From Brucella oryzae (GTDB lineage: Bacteria; Pseudomonadota; Alphaproteobacteria; Rhizobiales; Rhizobiaceae), in the NCBI GenBank assembly GCA_012103035.1, contig JAAVLL010000001.1:1338501-1402500 (forward strand): a stretch of DNA of 64,000 bases. The letters run 5' to 3'. Every line of letters begins with the position of its first letter. Positions within the stretch are counted from its first letter, which is position 1. A model generated the notes under the pieces. The model made no database searches. It saw only the letters and a program-made list of their open reading frames with translations, and had not been told where the DNA came from. The position numbers were made by a program, and so were the translations under genes. Shown here piece after piece: positions 53,048-63,586 of this stretch.

Positions 53048-54320
53048 TCAAGCAGAAACATTACCCTTTTCGTCCTGCCGCTCGGCATAGATATAGAGCG
53101 GACGGGCACTGCCATCCACCACATCGCCGGAGATGACCACTTCCTGCACGCCTTCCAGCGTCGGAAGCTCGAACATCGTGTCGAGCAGGATCTTTCCATG
53201 ATCGAACGCAGGCCACGTGCGCCCGTCTTGCGCTCGACCGCCTTGTTGGCAATCGCCCGCAGGGCATCCTCGTGGAAGCTCAGCTCGACGCTTTCCATGT
53301 CGAACAGGCGCTGATACTGCTTCACGAGCGCGTTCTTCGGCTCGGTCAGGATCTGCACCAGAGCATCGACATCGAGGTCTTCGAGCGTCGCGATCACCGG
53401 CAGACGGCCGACGAATTCCGGAATGAGGCCGAATTTCAGAAGATCTTCCGGCTCCAGTTCCTGAAGACATCACCGATACGGCGTTCATCGACCGAACGGA
53501 CTGTAGCGCCGAAGCCGATGGACGTCTTCTCGCCACGTGCGGAGATGATCTTGTCGAGACCGGCAAAAGCGCCGCCGCAGATGAAGAGGATGTTCGTCGT
53601 GTCCACCTGCAGGAATTCCTGCTGCGGATGCTTGCGGCCGCCCTGCGGCGGCACGGAAGCGACGGTGCCTTCCATGATCTTCAAAAGCGCCTGCTGGACA
53701 CCCTCGCCCGACACGTCGCGCGTGATGGACGGGTTATCCGACTTGCGGCTGATCTTGTCGACTTCGTCGATATAGACGATGCCGCGCTGTGCGCGTTCCA
53801 CGTTGTAATCGGCGGCCTGAAGCAGCTTCAGGATAATGTTCTCGACATCTTCACCGACATAGCCTGCTTCGGTCAGCGTCGTTGCATCGGCCATTGTGAA
53901 CGGCACATCGATGATGCGTGCGAGCGTCTGGGCAAGATAGGTCTTGCCGCAACCCGTCGGGCCGACGAGAAGAATGTTCGACTTCGCAAGCTCGATATCG
54001 CTGCTCTTGGACTGATGGGCGAGACGCTTGTAGTGATTGTGTACCGCAACCGACAGAACGCGCTTGGCATCCTTCTGGCCGATGACGTAATCGTCAAGAA
54101 CGGCCATGATTTCCTGCGGCGTAGGCACGCCCTCGCGCGACTTCACCATCGAGGATTTGTTTTCCTCGCGGATGATGTCCATGCAGAGTTCGACGCACTC
54201 GTCGCAGATGAAAACGGTCGGGCCTGCAATCAGCTTGCGCACTTCATGCTGGCTTTTGCCGCAGAACGAGCAATAAAGCGTATTCTTGGAATCGCCGCCG
54301 CTGTTGCTGACTTTGCTCAT
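53048..54320 (-). CDS. clpX: ATP-dependent Clp protease ATP-binding subunit ClpX
   Basis: Unfoldase that feeds substrates to ClpP. N-terminal zinc domain [32 protein letters not shown]; Walker [19 protein letters not shown]; Walker [12 protein letters not shown]; pore loop [13 protein letters not shown] loop in [13 protein letters not shown]; sensor 2 [10 protein letters not shown]. Two one-base deletions near 53461 (AAG) and near 53199 (AAAA) give 424 aa when repaired. clpP lies upstream on the same strand, 394 bases away. Confidence 0.96.
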
Positions 54321-54714
54321 CGCAGTTTCCTTTCAATTGACCGAAATGAACCTTGGGCGTTCATATCGATCGTTTCTTCCGGTTCGGACCCAGTGCTGGA
54401 GGAGAAACGCGCCTCCCGCCGGTCACGACAGCAGCAAATACGCGCTACCTGTCGTCTAGGGCCTGTAGTCTCAGGATTCCTGTCACCGCATGGCTCCCCG
54501 ACCGAAGGAGCCATTTGGGGACTTTTGCAGAAGCTGCACCGCCGAACAAATGAAAAATAAGTTCCCGGCAAAGATTCGGCATAATCTGACCAAGTTTAGC
54601 GCCCCGAACCAAACAGATGCTTAACGCGGCGCGTTAACCATCACGTAGGAGCAAGAATTAGGCCCCTTTGTGGCAAAGGGCGCTAAAACAGGTACGAGCC
54701 GGAGATCCGGGCTC
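54321..54714. other. clpP-clpX intergenic region
   Basis: 394 bases. The clpP terminator is at the right end (54696-54714). A perfect hairpin ATGGCTCC...GGAGCCAT lies at about 54489-54512, in the clpX leader. Small frames here show no recognisable protein. The spacing and terminator indicate that clpX has its own promoter. Confidence 0.5.
54696..54714 (-). terminator. clpP terminator
   Basis: GAGCC-GG/AGAT/CC-GGGCTC hairpin directly abutting the clpP stop, followed on the minus strand by GTACCTGTTTT. Confidence 0.6.
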
Positions 54715-55343
54715 TTACTTCGATCTGTCCGCGCCCACGTCGCGCGATTCAACCACCTTGTCGATAAGGCCGAATTCGAGCGCTTCCTGCGCGGTCATGA
54801 AATGGTCGCGGTCAAGCGTGCGTTCGATCGTCTCGTAATCGCGACCCGTGTGCTTGACATATACCTCATTGAGGCGGCGCTTCATCTTGATGATGTCCTG
54901 CGCATGACGTTCGATATCCGACGCCTGCCCCTGGAAACCGCCCGATGGCTGGTGAACCATGATACGTGCATTCGGCAGCGCATAACGCTGGCCGGTCGCA
55001 CCGGCAGTCAGAAGCAGCGAGCCCATCGAAGCAGCCTGCCCCATGCAAAGCGTGGAAACCGGCGGACGGATGAACTGCATCGTGTCGTAGATCGCCATGC
55101 CGGAGGTTACGACGCCGCCGGGCGAATTGATGTACATGTTGATCTCTTTCTTCGGGTTTCTGCCTCGAGAAAGAGAAGCTGCGCGCAAACCAGCATCGAC
55201 ATTCCGTCTTCAACCGGTCCGTTTACGAAGATGATGCGCTCCTTGAGAAGGCGCGAGAAAATATCATAGGCCCGTTCGCCACGGTTGGTCTGCTCAACCA
55301 CCATCGGGACGAGGTTCATGACGGTTTCGATCGGATCTCTCAT
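54715..55343 (-). CDS. clpP: ATP-dependent Clp protease proteolytic subunit ClpP
   Basis: Serine protease chamber used with ClpX/ClpA. Catalytic Ser in [16 protein letters not shown], His in [16 protein letters not shown], Asp in [21 protein letters not shown]; the handle region [20 protein letters not shown] is present. One A is missing near 55163 (AAAA), joining LLFLEAEN to [10 protein letters not shown]; repaired length is 209 aa. Start ATG at 55341-55343 ([13 protein letters not shown]). Confidence 0.95.
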
Positions 55344-55451
55344 TATGGGCCTCTGGATATATTTATGGCGAAGTGAATAGTTCTGAATCGTGAGTGTTCC
55401 ATACATAGGGCGTTGCGCCCCTGTTCCGCAAGTGGCGCAGCACTCCGCGCT

Positions 55452-56838
55452 TTACTCCCAGTCCAACTCCGGTTTTCGGGACGAATGCCGCGCTTCGTCC
55501 AACGTTTTGCGCGCCACTTCGGTCAGCTGCGCCTTGATGCGGACGGAGCCGTCTTCCAGGTTCTCGCGTTCAACATTGCTGCCGTGCTGATAAATCCAAT
55601 CGAGAAGATGAAGCTCGAAAGGAGACAGCACGACATCCACCGAACCGAGTGCACCCGCTATCCGCGTTTCGATAAGCGAAAGCAACCTGTCAACGCCCTC
55701 ACCGGTGATAGCAGAGAGGGGATCGGACGCCCTCTTCGCTGCCTGCGGCGGCAAGGCGCATAGCGGCTTCACGCCCGCTTTCGTCGAGATTGTCGATCTT
55801 GTTCCAGATTTCGACGACACGCTTGCGGTCCTGCGGCTCGATGCCCAGCCCTGCAAGAATGCTTTCAACGTCTTCCGCCTGCGCGGCATTGTCCGGATCG
55901 GAAATGTCGCGGACATGCAGGATCAGGTCAGCCTCGACCACTTCTTCAAGCGTGGCGCGGAAAGCGGCAACGAGATGGTGCGGCAGGTTGGAGATGAAAC
56001 CAACCGTATCCGACAGGATAACCGTTTCGCCATGCGGAAGGCGAATGCGCCGCAATGTTGGATCGAGCGTGGCGAAGAGCATGTCTTCGGCCAGCACTTC
56101 CGCGCCGGTCATACGGTTGAAAAGTGTGGACTTTCCCGCATTGGTATAGCCGACAAGCGCCACAATCGGATGTGGCACCTTGCGCCGCTTCTGGCGATGC
56201 AGTGTGCGGGTCCGCACCACCGTTTCAAGCTCGCGCTTAATCTTCAGAATCTTTTCCTGCAACATGCGGCGGTCGGCTTCGATCTGGGTTTCACCCGGAC
56301 CACCGAGGAAGCCGCCACCGCCGCGCTGACGCTCCAAGTGGGTCCAGCTTCTGACCAGACGGCCCTTCTGATAATTCAGATGCGCCAGCTCGACCTGCAA
56401 GGCGCCTTCCTTGGTGCGCGCGCGCTCGCCGAAAATTTCGAGAATGAGACCCGTGCGGTCGATGACCTTGACGTTCCATTCCTTTTCCAGATTGCGCTGC
56501 TGCACCGGTGTCAGCGCGTGATCGACGATGACCAGCCCGATGGCCTTTTCTTCGACGGTTTCGGCAATGGACTCCACCTTTCCCGCACCCAGCAAGGTCG
56601 CAGGCCGCGGATTGGCGATAATCGCAATTTCGGCATGTTCGATGTCGAGATTGATTGCCCGGGCAAGCCCGACGGCTTCCTCTAGGCGCGCCTCATTCGA
56701 GCGCTGAAATTCGGGGCGAGCCCCATCTTCCGTCGACGTACCCGTATTATACCGCTCCGGCAGAACGGGAACGATAACGGCTGCCCTTGTGGGCTCAGGT
56801 TCTGAAATCTCGAAATCCTTGTCTGCATCGGCAGACAT
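55452..56838 (-). CDS. hflX: GTPase HflX
   Basis: Ribosome-associated GTPase that splits stalled or heat-damaged ribosomes. N-terminal HflX domain (EAVGLARAINLDIEHAEIAIIANPRPATLLGAGKVE, DRTGLILEIF and ERQRGGGGFLGGPGETQIE), then G1 LVGYTNAGKSTLFNRM, G3 DTVGFISNLPHHLV, G4 NKID. One extra G near 55746 (CAGC read as CAGGC) breaks the C-terminus; removing it gives 461 aa ending PELDWE. It lies just downstream of hfq, the usual order. Confidence 0.92.
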
Positions 56839-57005
56839 AGGCTTTATCCTTGAATTTGGACAAATATTTTCACTCCGGGACGCGGAAACTCTCGTGGATG
56901 CATCTTGGCTGAAAAGATCAGGTCAATGCACTATCTGACATTGCAGATAAGTCGCCGCTACAGCTGTTTCAAATGAAAGACGCCCCGGATTGTTTAAACA
57001 TGAGG

Positions 57006-57085
57006 AACCGGACAGGCAGAGCGTGTCCGGTTATCATCAGCAGAAACAAAACTGGAGCGAAACAACCCAATGATCACGCTCCAGT
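57006..57085 (-). terminator. Two hairpins downstream of hfq
   Basis: AACCGGACA/TGTCCGGTT (57006-57032) and ACTGGAGCG/CGCTCCAGT (57051-57085), both perfect 9-bp stems with 9- and 17-base loops. The second begins 16 bases after the hfq stop. Neither is followed by a strong T-tract; they may be attenuators or RNA 3'-end stabilisers between hfq and hflX. Confidence 0.55.
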
Positions 57086-57100
57086 GGAATTCGGAAAGCG

Positions 57101-57337
57101 TCAGGCTTCTTCGCCTTCGAACATCTGCACAGGCTGGCTTGGCATGATCGTCGAAATCGCATGCTTGTAGACAAGCTGCGAATGACCGTCACGACGCAGA
57201 AGCACGCAGAAATTATCAAACGACGTTACAATGCCGGTCAGTTTCACGCCATTGATAAGAAAAATCGTCAGGGAAATTTTCTGCTTACGTACAGAATTCA
57301 GAAAAAGGTCTTGTAGATTTTGCGATCGTTCAGCCAT
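57101..57337 (-). CDS. hfq: RNA chaperone Hfq
   Basis: 78 aa, intact. Sm-like protein that pairs small RNAs with mRNAs. [43 protein letters not shown] (Sm1) and [13 protein letters not shown] (Sm2, YKHA proximal-face motif) are diagnostic. The tail is short and acidic (FEGEEA), usual for alphaproteobacteria. Confidence 0.98.
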
Positions 57338-57704
57338 TGTTTTATTCCTTTAATCGATCAGCAGCCAGCTCGCGATGCGTTAAACGAACACGCGCATGCA
57401 CATAAATCAAGCACCGGAGCGTGCAAAACCGGTACTCGACTGCAATTGCTGTGGAAAGACAACTGCTTCGCTATTTAGCTTCGGTTAACAGGATGGGAAT
57501 CTTTGCGCAACCGTCAATTTCATTTGCCGCGCGGCAAATTGCGGAAAGCGAGACAGCTTCATCATCTTACTCTGCCACGACAAGCTCTTCTATTTGTTGG
57601 GATTCCTCCGATGCCTGCTCCCGATCCATTGCCCGCATGTAAAACTTACGGGCTGAAGCGAAACGAATGTTCCAGCTTGGGCAACGACATGAGGCCCCGT
57701 TGGT
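57338..57704. other. trkA-hfq intergenic region
   Basis: 367 bases. It contains a perfect 18-bp palindrome ATTTGCCGCGCGGCAAAT (57522-57539) and should carry the hfq promoter. A 73-codon open frame is present on the plus strand without a recognisable product. Nothing else seen. Confidence 0.5.
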
Positions 57705-59079
57705 TCAGAAAAACTCCAGACTGACGCGGAACATCTGTTCCACATGCTTTACGGCATCAGATGTTGCGAAAATGACAACGCGATCCTGGGCTTGATCCGC
57801 ACGTCGCCATTTGGACGGATCACCTGCCCGTCACGATAGATCGCACCGATTCGCAAACCTTCCGGCAGATCGAGATCACGCAGCGGCGCGCCAACCAGAG
57901 AGGATGTCTCCAGAGCCTCGGCCTCGATCAGTTCAGCCATATCGCGATAAACGCTATAGACTGCGCGGATGCGGCCGCGCCGCACATGCTGCAGGATTTT
58001 GGAGATCGTGACAGCCTTCGGATTGATATAGGCATCGATCCCCACCATGTGGGTGAAATCCTGATAGGCGACCGTGTTAAGCAGCGCCATGTTGGATTTG
58101 CACCCCAGACGCTTGGCCATGATGCTCGAAAGAATATTGACCTGATCCTGATTGGTCAGCGCGACCATCAGGTCGGCATCCTGAATATCGGCTTCCTGCA
58201 GCAGGTTCTGATCGAGCGCGCTGCCGTGCAGAACCATGGTGCGCTTCAGCTGGTCGGCAATCGCGAATGCACGGTCATGCTCGCTTTCGATCATCTTGAC
58301 GCGCGTATTCCACTTGCGGTCCTCGATAGCCTTGGCCACATAGAGACCGATATTGCCGCCGCCTGCGATAACGATGCGGCTGGCTTCCGGCTTCTCATGC
58401 CCGAACAAAGAGAGCGTGCGGCGGACCTGCTCGCGCGTCGTCACGACATAGGCCAGATCCCCTGCATTCAGCTCGTCGGAGGAGCGCGGAATGAACAGGC
58501 TGTCATTGCGCACCACGCCAACGACGGTTGCCGCAAGGTCGGGAAAAGATCGGTCAGCTGCTTCAGCGGCGTATTGATGACCGGACATTCCTCCAGGCAT
58601 TCGATGGCAAGGCCGATGATCTTGTCATCGGCAAAGCGCAGCACGTCCGTCGCGCCCTGCAACGCGATGCGCCGCAGAACCACCTCACCCACTTCCAGCT
58701 CCGGCGAGATGATCACGTCAATCGGCAGGTTTTCGCGCAGAAACAGGTCCTGATACTCAGCCTTGAGATAGGATTGGGCACGGATGCGGGCGATCTTGGT
58801 CGGTACGTTGAAGACCGAATGCGCCACCTGACAGGCCACCATATTGACCTCGTCGGACAAGGTGACGGCGATGATCATATCCGCTTCATCGGCGCCAGCA
58901 GCCGCAAGCACGTCGGGCTGCGAACCGTGTCCGACAAACCCACGCACGTCGAGCGTGTCGCGCACGATCTCGACATGGCGTGCAGATGTGTCGATGACAG
59001 AGACGTCGTTTTCTTCCGCCGCAAGCCGCTCGGCGATGCCGTATCCGACCTGCCCTGCTCCGCAAACGATTACCCGCAT
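57705..59079 (-). CDS. trkA: Trk system potassium transport protein TrkA
   Basis: Cytoplasmic NAD-binding regulator of the TrkH/TrkG potassium channel. Two RCK_N domains: VIVCGAGQVGYGIAERLA (residues 3-20) and IVIAGGGNIGLYVAKAIED (about 233-251), each with a TrkA_C domain. Two one-base deletions near 58543 (CCC) and near 57789 (GG) are needed; repaired, the C-terminus reads DRVVIFATSDAVKHVEQMFRVSLEFF and the protein is 458 aa. It follows ntrX as in other rhizobia. Confidence 0.93.
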
Positions 59080-59107
59080 GACTGCTCCGTCCGAGACACT
59101 TGACTGT

Positions 59108-60469
59108 TTATACGCCGAGAGATTTCAGTTTGCGATGCAGCGCCGAACGCTCCATGCCAACGAACTCCGCCGTGCGTGAAATATTGCCGCCGAACCGGTT
59201 GATCTGGGCGATCAGATATTCCTTCTCGAAACGCTCGCGCGCCTCGCGCAACGGGAGCGCCATGATGTGCTGGTCGGATTCTGTCGGCGCGCGCGGCAGC
59301 GTATCGCCAATTTCAGCCGGCAAAAGATCGGCCGTCACCGGCGCTTCGGGATCATCGCCGCGCGCCAGAATCATCAGGCGTTCGACATTGTTGCGAAGCT
59401 GGCGAAGGTTGCCCGGCCAGCTATGCGCCTGCAAAACCGCCATGGCATCGGGGCCGATCTTGCGCGGCTTGATGCCTGCCTGTTCGGCAATCTGCTTCAT
59501 GAAATAATCGACCAGAGACGGAATATCCTCGCGCCGGGCGGCAAGCGGCGGCACCTGCACCGGCACCACCGACAGACGGTGAAACAAATCCTCGCGGAAC
59601 GTGCCTTCCGCAATCATGCCTTCAAGGTTCTGTGCGGTCGAGGAAATGATGCGCACATCCACCTTCACGCGCTTGGTGCCGCCGACGCGCTCGAACTGCT
59701 GGTCGACGAGCACACGCAGAATCTTGTTCTGCGTCTCGCGCGGCATATCTGCGACTTCATCGAGGTAGAGAATACCGCCATGGGCTTCTTCCAGAGCGCC
59801 CACCTTGCGCTCGCCGCCGTCCATTTCTGTGCCGAAGAGTTCGATTTCCATGCGCTCCGGCGTGATGGTCGCTGCATTGACCGTCACAAAGGGTCCGCTG
59901 GCACGGCCCGACTGCGCATGTATGGCACGGGCGGCCAACTCCTTGCCCGCGCCCGACGGACCTGTAATCATGATGCGGCTGTTGGTCGGCGCCACACGTT
60001 CGATGGTCTGGCGCAACTGGTTCATCGCCAGAGACGCACCGATCAACTCCAGATGATCGCCGCTGCGCTTGCGAAGATTGGAAACTTCGCGCTTCAGCTT
60101 CGAGGTTTCGAGCGCCCGTTCCGCGACGAGGATCAGGCGGTCAGCCTTGAAAGGCTTTTCGATGAAATCATAGGCGCCGCGCCGGATCGCCGACACCGCC
60201 GTTTCAATATTGCCGTGACCGGAAATCATCACGACCGGCAGTTCAGGGTGCTGCTTCTTGATTTCATCAAGCAGTGCCAGACCGTCCAGACGACTGCCCT
60301 GCAGCCAGATGTCCAGAAAAACCAGTCGGGGAACGCGATCATTGATCGCCGCGAGCGCGCTGTCTGCGTCGAAAGCCGTGCGGGTTTCATGGCCTTCATC
60401 GCTCAGAATGCCTGCAACAAGTTCCCGGATATCCGCTTCGTCATCAACCACAAGAATATCGGCAGCCAT
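59108..60469 (-). CDS. ntrX: Nitrogen assimilation response regulator NtrX
   Basis: 453 aa, intact. Receiver domain with the phospho-Asp in LVFLDIWLQGSRLDGL; AAA+ domain with Walker A ITGPSGAGKELAARAIHAQS and Walker B GGILYLDEVADMP; C-terminal Fis-type helix-turn-helix (NISRTAEFVGMERSALHRKLKSLGV). The sigma-54-contacting GAFTGA loop is replaced (FGTEMDGGERKVGALEEAHGG), so direct sigma-54 activation is doubtful; this has been noted for alphaproteobacterial NtrX. Partner of the NtrY kinase encoded just upstream. Confidence 0.95.
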   Translation of the reverse strand: MAADILVVDDEADIRELVAGILSDEGHETRTAFDADSALAAINDRVPRLVFLDIWLQGSRLDGLALLDEIKKQHPELPVVMISGHGNIETAVSAIRRGAYDFIEKPFKADRLILVAERALETSKLKREVSNLRKRSGDHLELIGASLAMNQLRQTIERVAPTNSRIMITGPSGAGKELAARAIHAQSGRASGPFVTVNAATITPERMEIELFGTEMDGGERKVGALEEAHGGILYLDEVADMPRETQNKILRVLVDQQFERVGGTKRVKVDVRIISSTAQNLEGMIAEGTFREDLFHRLSVVPVQVPPLAARREDIPSLVDYFMKQIAEQAGIKPRKIGPDAMAVLQAHSWPGNLRQLRNNVERLMILARGDDPEAPVTADLLPAEIGDTLPRAPTESDQHIMALPLREARERFEKEYLIAQINRFGGNISRTAEFVGMERSALHRKLKSLGV

Positions 60470-60470
60470 A

Positions 60471-62763
60471 TCAAATCACCTGTCCAGCTATGTTTTTGTC
60501 GTCATTTCCCGCGCTTGCGCCAGCCTCGCTGGCAGGTGCCTGCGGAAAGACCATACGTATCATCGCGCCCCGCCCTCCGTGGAAATCCGGTGGCGCGTCA
60601 TGCAATTCAGATGCCCGCCATGATCCTCGACGATCTTGCGGACAATCGCGAGACCAAGGCCGGTGCCCTTCTCACGCGTCGTCATATAGGGTTCGAGCAG
60701 CTTCTGGCGGTCGTCGCCCGGCAGGCCCTTGCCATTGTCGATGACATCGACAACCAGTTGCCCATCCGCCTGATAGGAACGGATAAGGATATGCCCTCCC
60801 TCGCCTTCCCTGGCGCGATCTTCCTTTGGAAGTCCGTCGATGGCTTCGCTGGCATTCTTGATGACATTGCCGAATGCCTGCCCGATCAGGCGGCTATCGA
60901 AGGAGCCGACCAGCTTTTCCGGGCCGAAATCGTTCTGGAAGCGAATATCGCTGCGGCTGACTTCCACCAGGAAGGAGGCTTCACGCAATGCTTCGCGCAT
61001 GTCCATAAGCCGCATTTCGGGTTTCGGCATGCGGGCAAAGGCGGAGAATTCATCGACCATGCGCCCGATATCGCCCACCTGACGAATGATCGTATCCGTG
61101 CACTGGTCGAAAACCTCGCGATCCTCGGTAATCACCTTGCCGTAACGGCGGCGAATGCGTTCGGCGGAAAGCTGGATCGGCGTGAGCGGGTTCTTGATCT
61201 CATGCGCAATGCGGCGGGCGACATCCGCCCAGGCCGACGAGCGCTGCGCCTGCACCAGATCTGTGATGTCATCCACGGTCACCACATAGGAGTGGTCTTC
61301 GGATTCCGTATCTTCAACCGTCACCTGCACGTTGAAGGTGCGTGCCACGCCGCCTCGGGTCATGCTGACCTGCTCGCGGTGCACCGCGCGCCCCGTTGAA
61401 CGGGTGACCTCGAAAGCCTGCCCGATCTCCGGCGCAATGCTGCTAAGGTTCTTGCCGACGGCATCTTCCGACGTGACGCCAAACATATGCTCTGCGGAAC
61501 GGTTCAGAATGGAAATACAGCCATCCGTCTCGATGCCGATGACGCCCGCCGTCACACCGGAAAGCACAGCCTCGGAGAAGCGGCGGCGTTCGTCGATCTG
61601 GTCCTTGGCAGAAATCAGCTCATTACGCTGGCTCTTAAGTTCGGCGACCATGTTGTTGAAAGTGCCGGACAATGCGCCAACATCGCCATCTGAAGTCCGC
61701 ACCGGCACCGAGACGTCGAGATTGCCCGCCGCCACGTCATCCGACGCCCCGATCAATAGCCGGATCGGGCGCACCAGCCGGTCTGCAACAGCAATGCCGG
61801 TCCAGATAGCCGAAAGCAGCACGATCAGCGTCAGGCCGAAATAGAGCAAGGCGAACGCGATCTGCGTCGGAATCCGGTTTGCATCCATCTCCTGATAGCG
61901 CTGGGTATTGGCTTCCATCAGACGCATGGCGTCGAGAATCTGCGAATCCACTGCGCGTACCGTATAAAGATAGACGTCCGGTATCTCGCGCATCTTGATG
62001 ATGGCACCGACGAAATTACTGTTCCCCGGAGGGATGATAACCGGCTTTCCGTCGGGAGCCGTCTTCAAAGCATCTTCGGTCGGCGGCGGCAGACGATCCT
62101 CGACACCGGTATCGCTTTTGACGACAATATCTCCGTTTTCACGCACCAGAAACGCACCGAGCAAACCACGACCGCGCGTTTGCAGCGTCATCAACTGGAT
62201 GAACCCACCACGGTCGAGACTGTAAATGGTGCGCTGCGCATCCAGATCCTGCAGCATCGAATAGGACGTGCTTTGCAGGTTGAGCGCCGTTTCACGGATA
62301 TAGGCGGTGGTCAGGCTCTGCGATGAACTGACAATGTCGCGCGTATTGGTATCGAACCAGCGGTCCAGACCGAGATTAAGCGTTACAGATGCTACGATGG
62401 CAACCACAATCGCCGGCACGGCTGCAATCAGCGAAAACAGCGCGACAATACGAACATGCAGGCGCGAAGCGGCCTTCCAAGTCGCCGGGCCATGACGATA
62501 CGGTAAACTTCGCGGCAGATCAGCAGAATGAGGAACAGAATCAGCGCGACATTGATGATGACCAATGCCAGCGTGACAGTCCGGTCAGGCGTGATCGGGG
62601 TAATGCCAATCAGAATCGCAAAGGATATCGACGCAGTAATCAGCGCTGAAACAACGGTGATAATGCCCGGCATGGCCAGAAGCCTACGCCCCTCGCCGCC
62701 TTGCGATGATTGTTTCTCGCCGTTCATGTCCGCCGTCAGATTCGCCGTGTTCATGTTAACCAT
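60471..62763 (-). CDS. ntrY: Sensor histidine kinase NtrY
   Basis: Membrane sensor kinase for NtrX, implicated in nitrogen and redox responses. N-terminal helices (IITVVSALITASISFAILIG, TVTLALVIINVALILFLILLI, then VAIVASVTL), a periplasmic loop, HAMP (ADRLVRPIRLLIGASDDVA), PAS (AVLSGVTAGVIGIETDGCISILNRS), the H-box RRIAHEIKNPLTPIQLSAERI, and ATPase N, G1 and G2 boxes (GNVIKNASEAI, DNGKGLPG, GTGLGLAIVRKI). Two one-base deletions near 62477 and near 60605 (GG) are repaired to about 764 aa. Start taken at 62761-62763; 62752-62754 is also in frame. Confidence 0.92.
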
Positions 62764-62985
62764 GTTACCCAATAGCGTTGCATCTATGCAACGCATTGTG
62801 GCGAAAATGCAACGTTAATCTGCACGCCATTGTTGATGAGACACCCAGAAGAGCTGAGAGAACCGGGAATGCCGGTTCATAAAGCCTTTAGGGCTTTCAA
62901 TACAAAGCAAATTCACCGCATAAGAGTCCGCTGAGTTCGGGAGTTTTGAATCTCTCATATATTGGTACGGAGGGCCCTCGGGCAT

Positions 62986-63570
62986 ATGCGGGACAATACG
63001 CTGGGATTCTACAATTCAAATGCCATCGACTATGCAGCCGACGGCGACACGCCCAATCCGAAGCTGTTCGATTTCCTGAAGCGCTGCAAGCCAGGCGGCC
63101 GCATTCTCGAATTGGGGAGTGGCTCGGGGACCGATGCACACGCTATTTTAAACGCGGGGTTTCAGCTCGATGCAACAGATGGTTCCGCCGAACTGGCGGC
63201 AATCACTTCGAGGCGGCTGGGCCAGCCTGTCAGGACGATGATGTTCGACGAACTTTCCGCGGTCGAGGAATATGACGGTATTTATGCTTGCGCATCCCTG
63301 ACCCATGTGCCCCGAGGCGAGCTCGCCCCCATCATTGGGAAAACCCACACCGCTTTGGTGAAAGGCGGCGTTGTTTGGGCAAGCTTCAAGACCGGTACGG
63401 CTGAAGGCCATGACGCACTTGGCCGCTATTACAACTATCTATCACCTGGAGAGCTTCGGACATGGTGGTGCGAGAATGCCCACTGGTCTGATATCGAGAT
63501 AGAATGCTGGACCGGTGGTGCTTACGATAAACGTCCCACCGACTGGGCAGCTGTCGTGGCGGTACGATAA
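62986..63570 (+). CDS. Class I SAM-dependent methyltransferase
   Basis: 194 aa, intact. The SAM-binding motif ILELGSGSGTDAHAIL and the acidic-loop DATDGSAELAAI are clear, then YDGIYACASLTHVPRGEL. The fold is that of a small-molecule methyltransferase; the substrate is not known. I used the ATG at 62986 (MRDNTLGFYN); the frame opens a little further upstream at 62962. Confidence 0.82.
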   Translation: MRDNTLGFYNSNAIDYAADGDTPNPKLFDFLKRCKPGGRILELGSGSGTDAHAILNAGFQLDATDGSAELAAITSRRLGQPVRTMMFDELSAVEEYDGIYACASLTHVPRGELAPIIGKTHTALVKGGVVWASFKTGTAEGHDALGRYYNYLSPGELRTWWCENAHWSDIEIECWTGGAYDKRPTDWAAVVAVR

Positions 63571-63586
63571 TTCCAAGCGAAGCATG

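Noticed and set aside
59267-61399. A 710-codon plus-strand frame
   Set aside because: Antisense to ntrX and ntrY; His/Arg/Gln-rich as expected of a shadow in GC-rich DNA.
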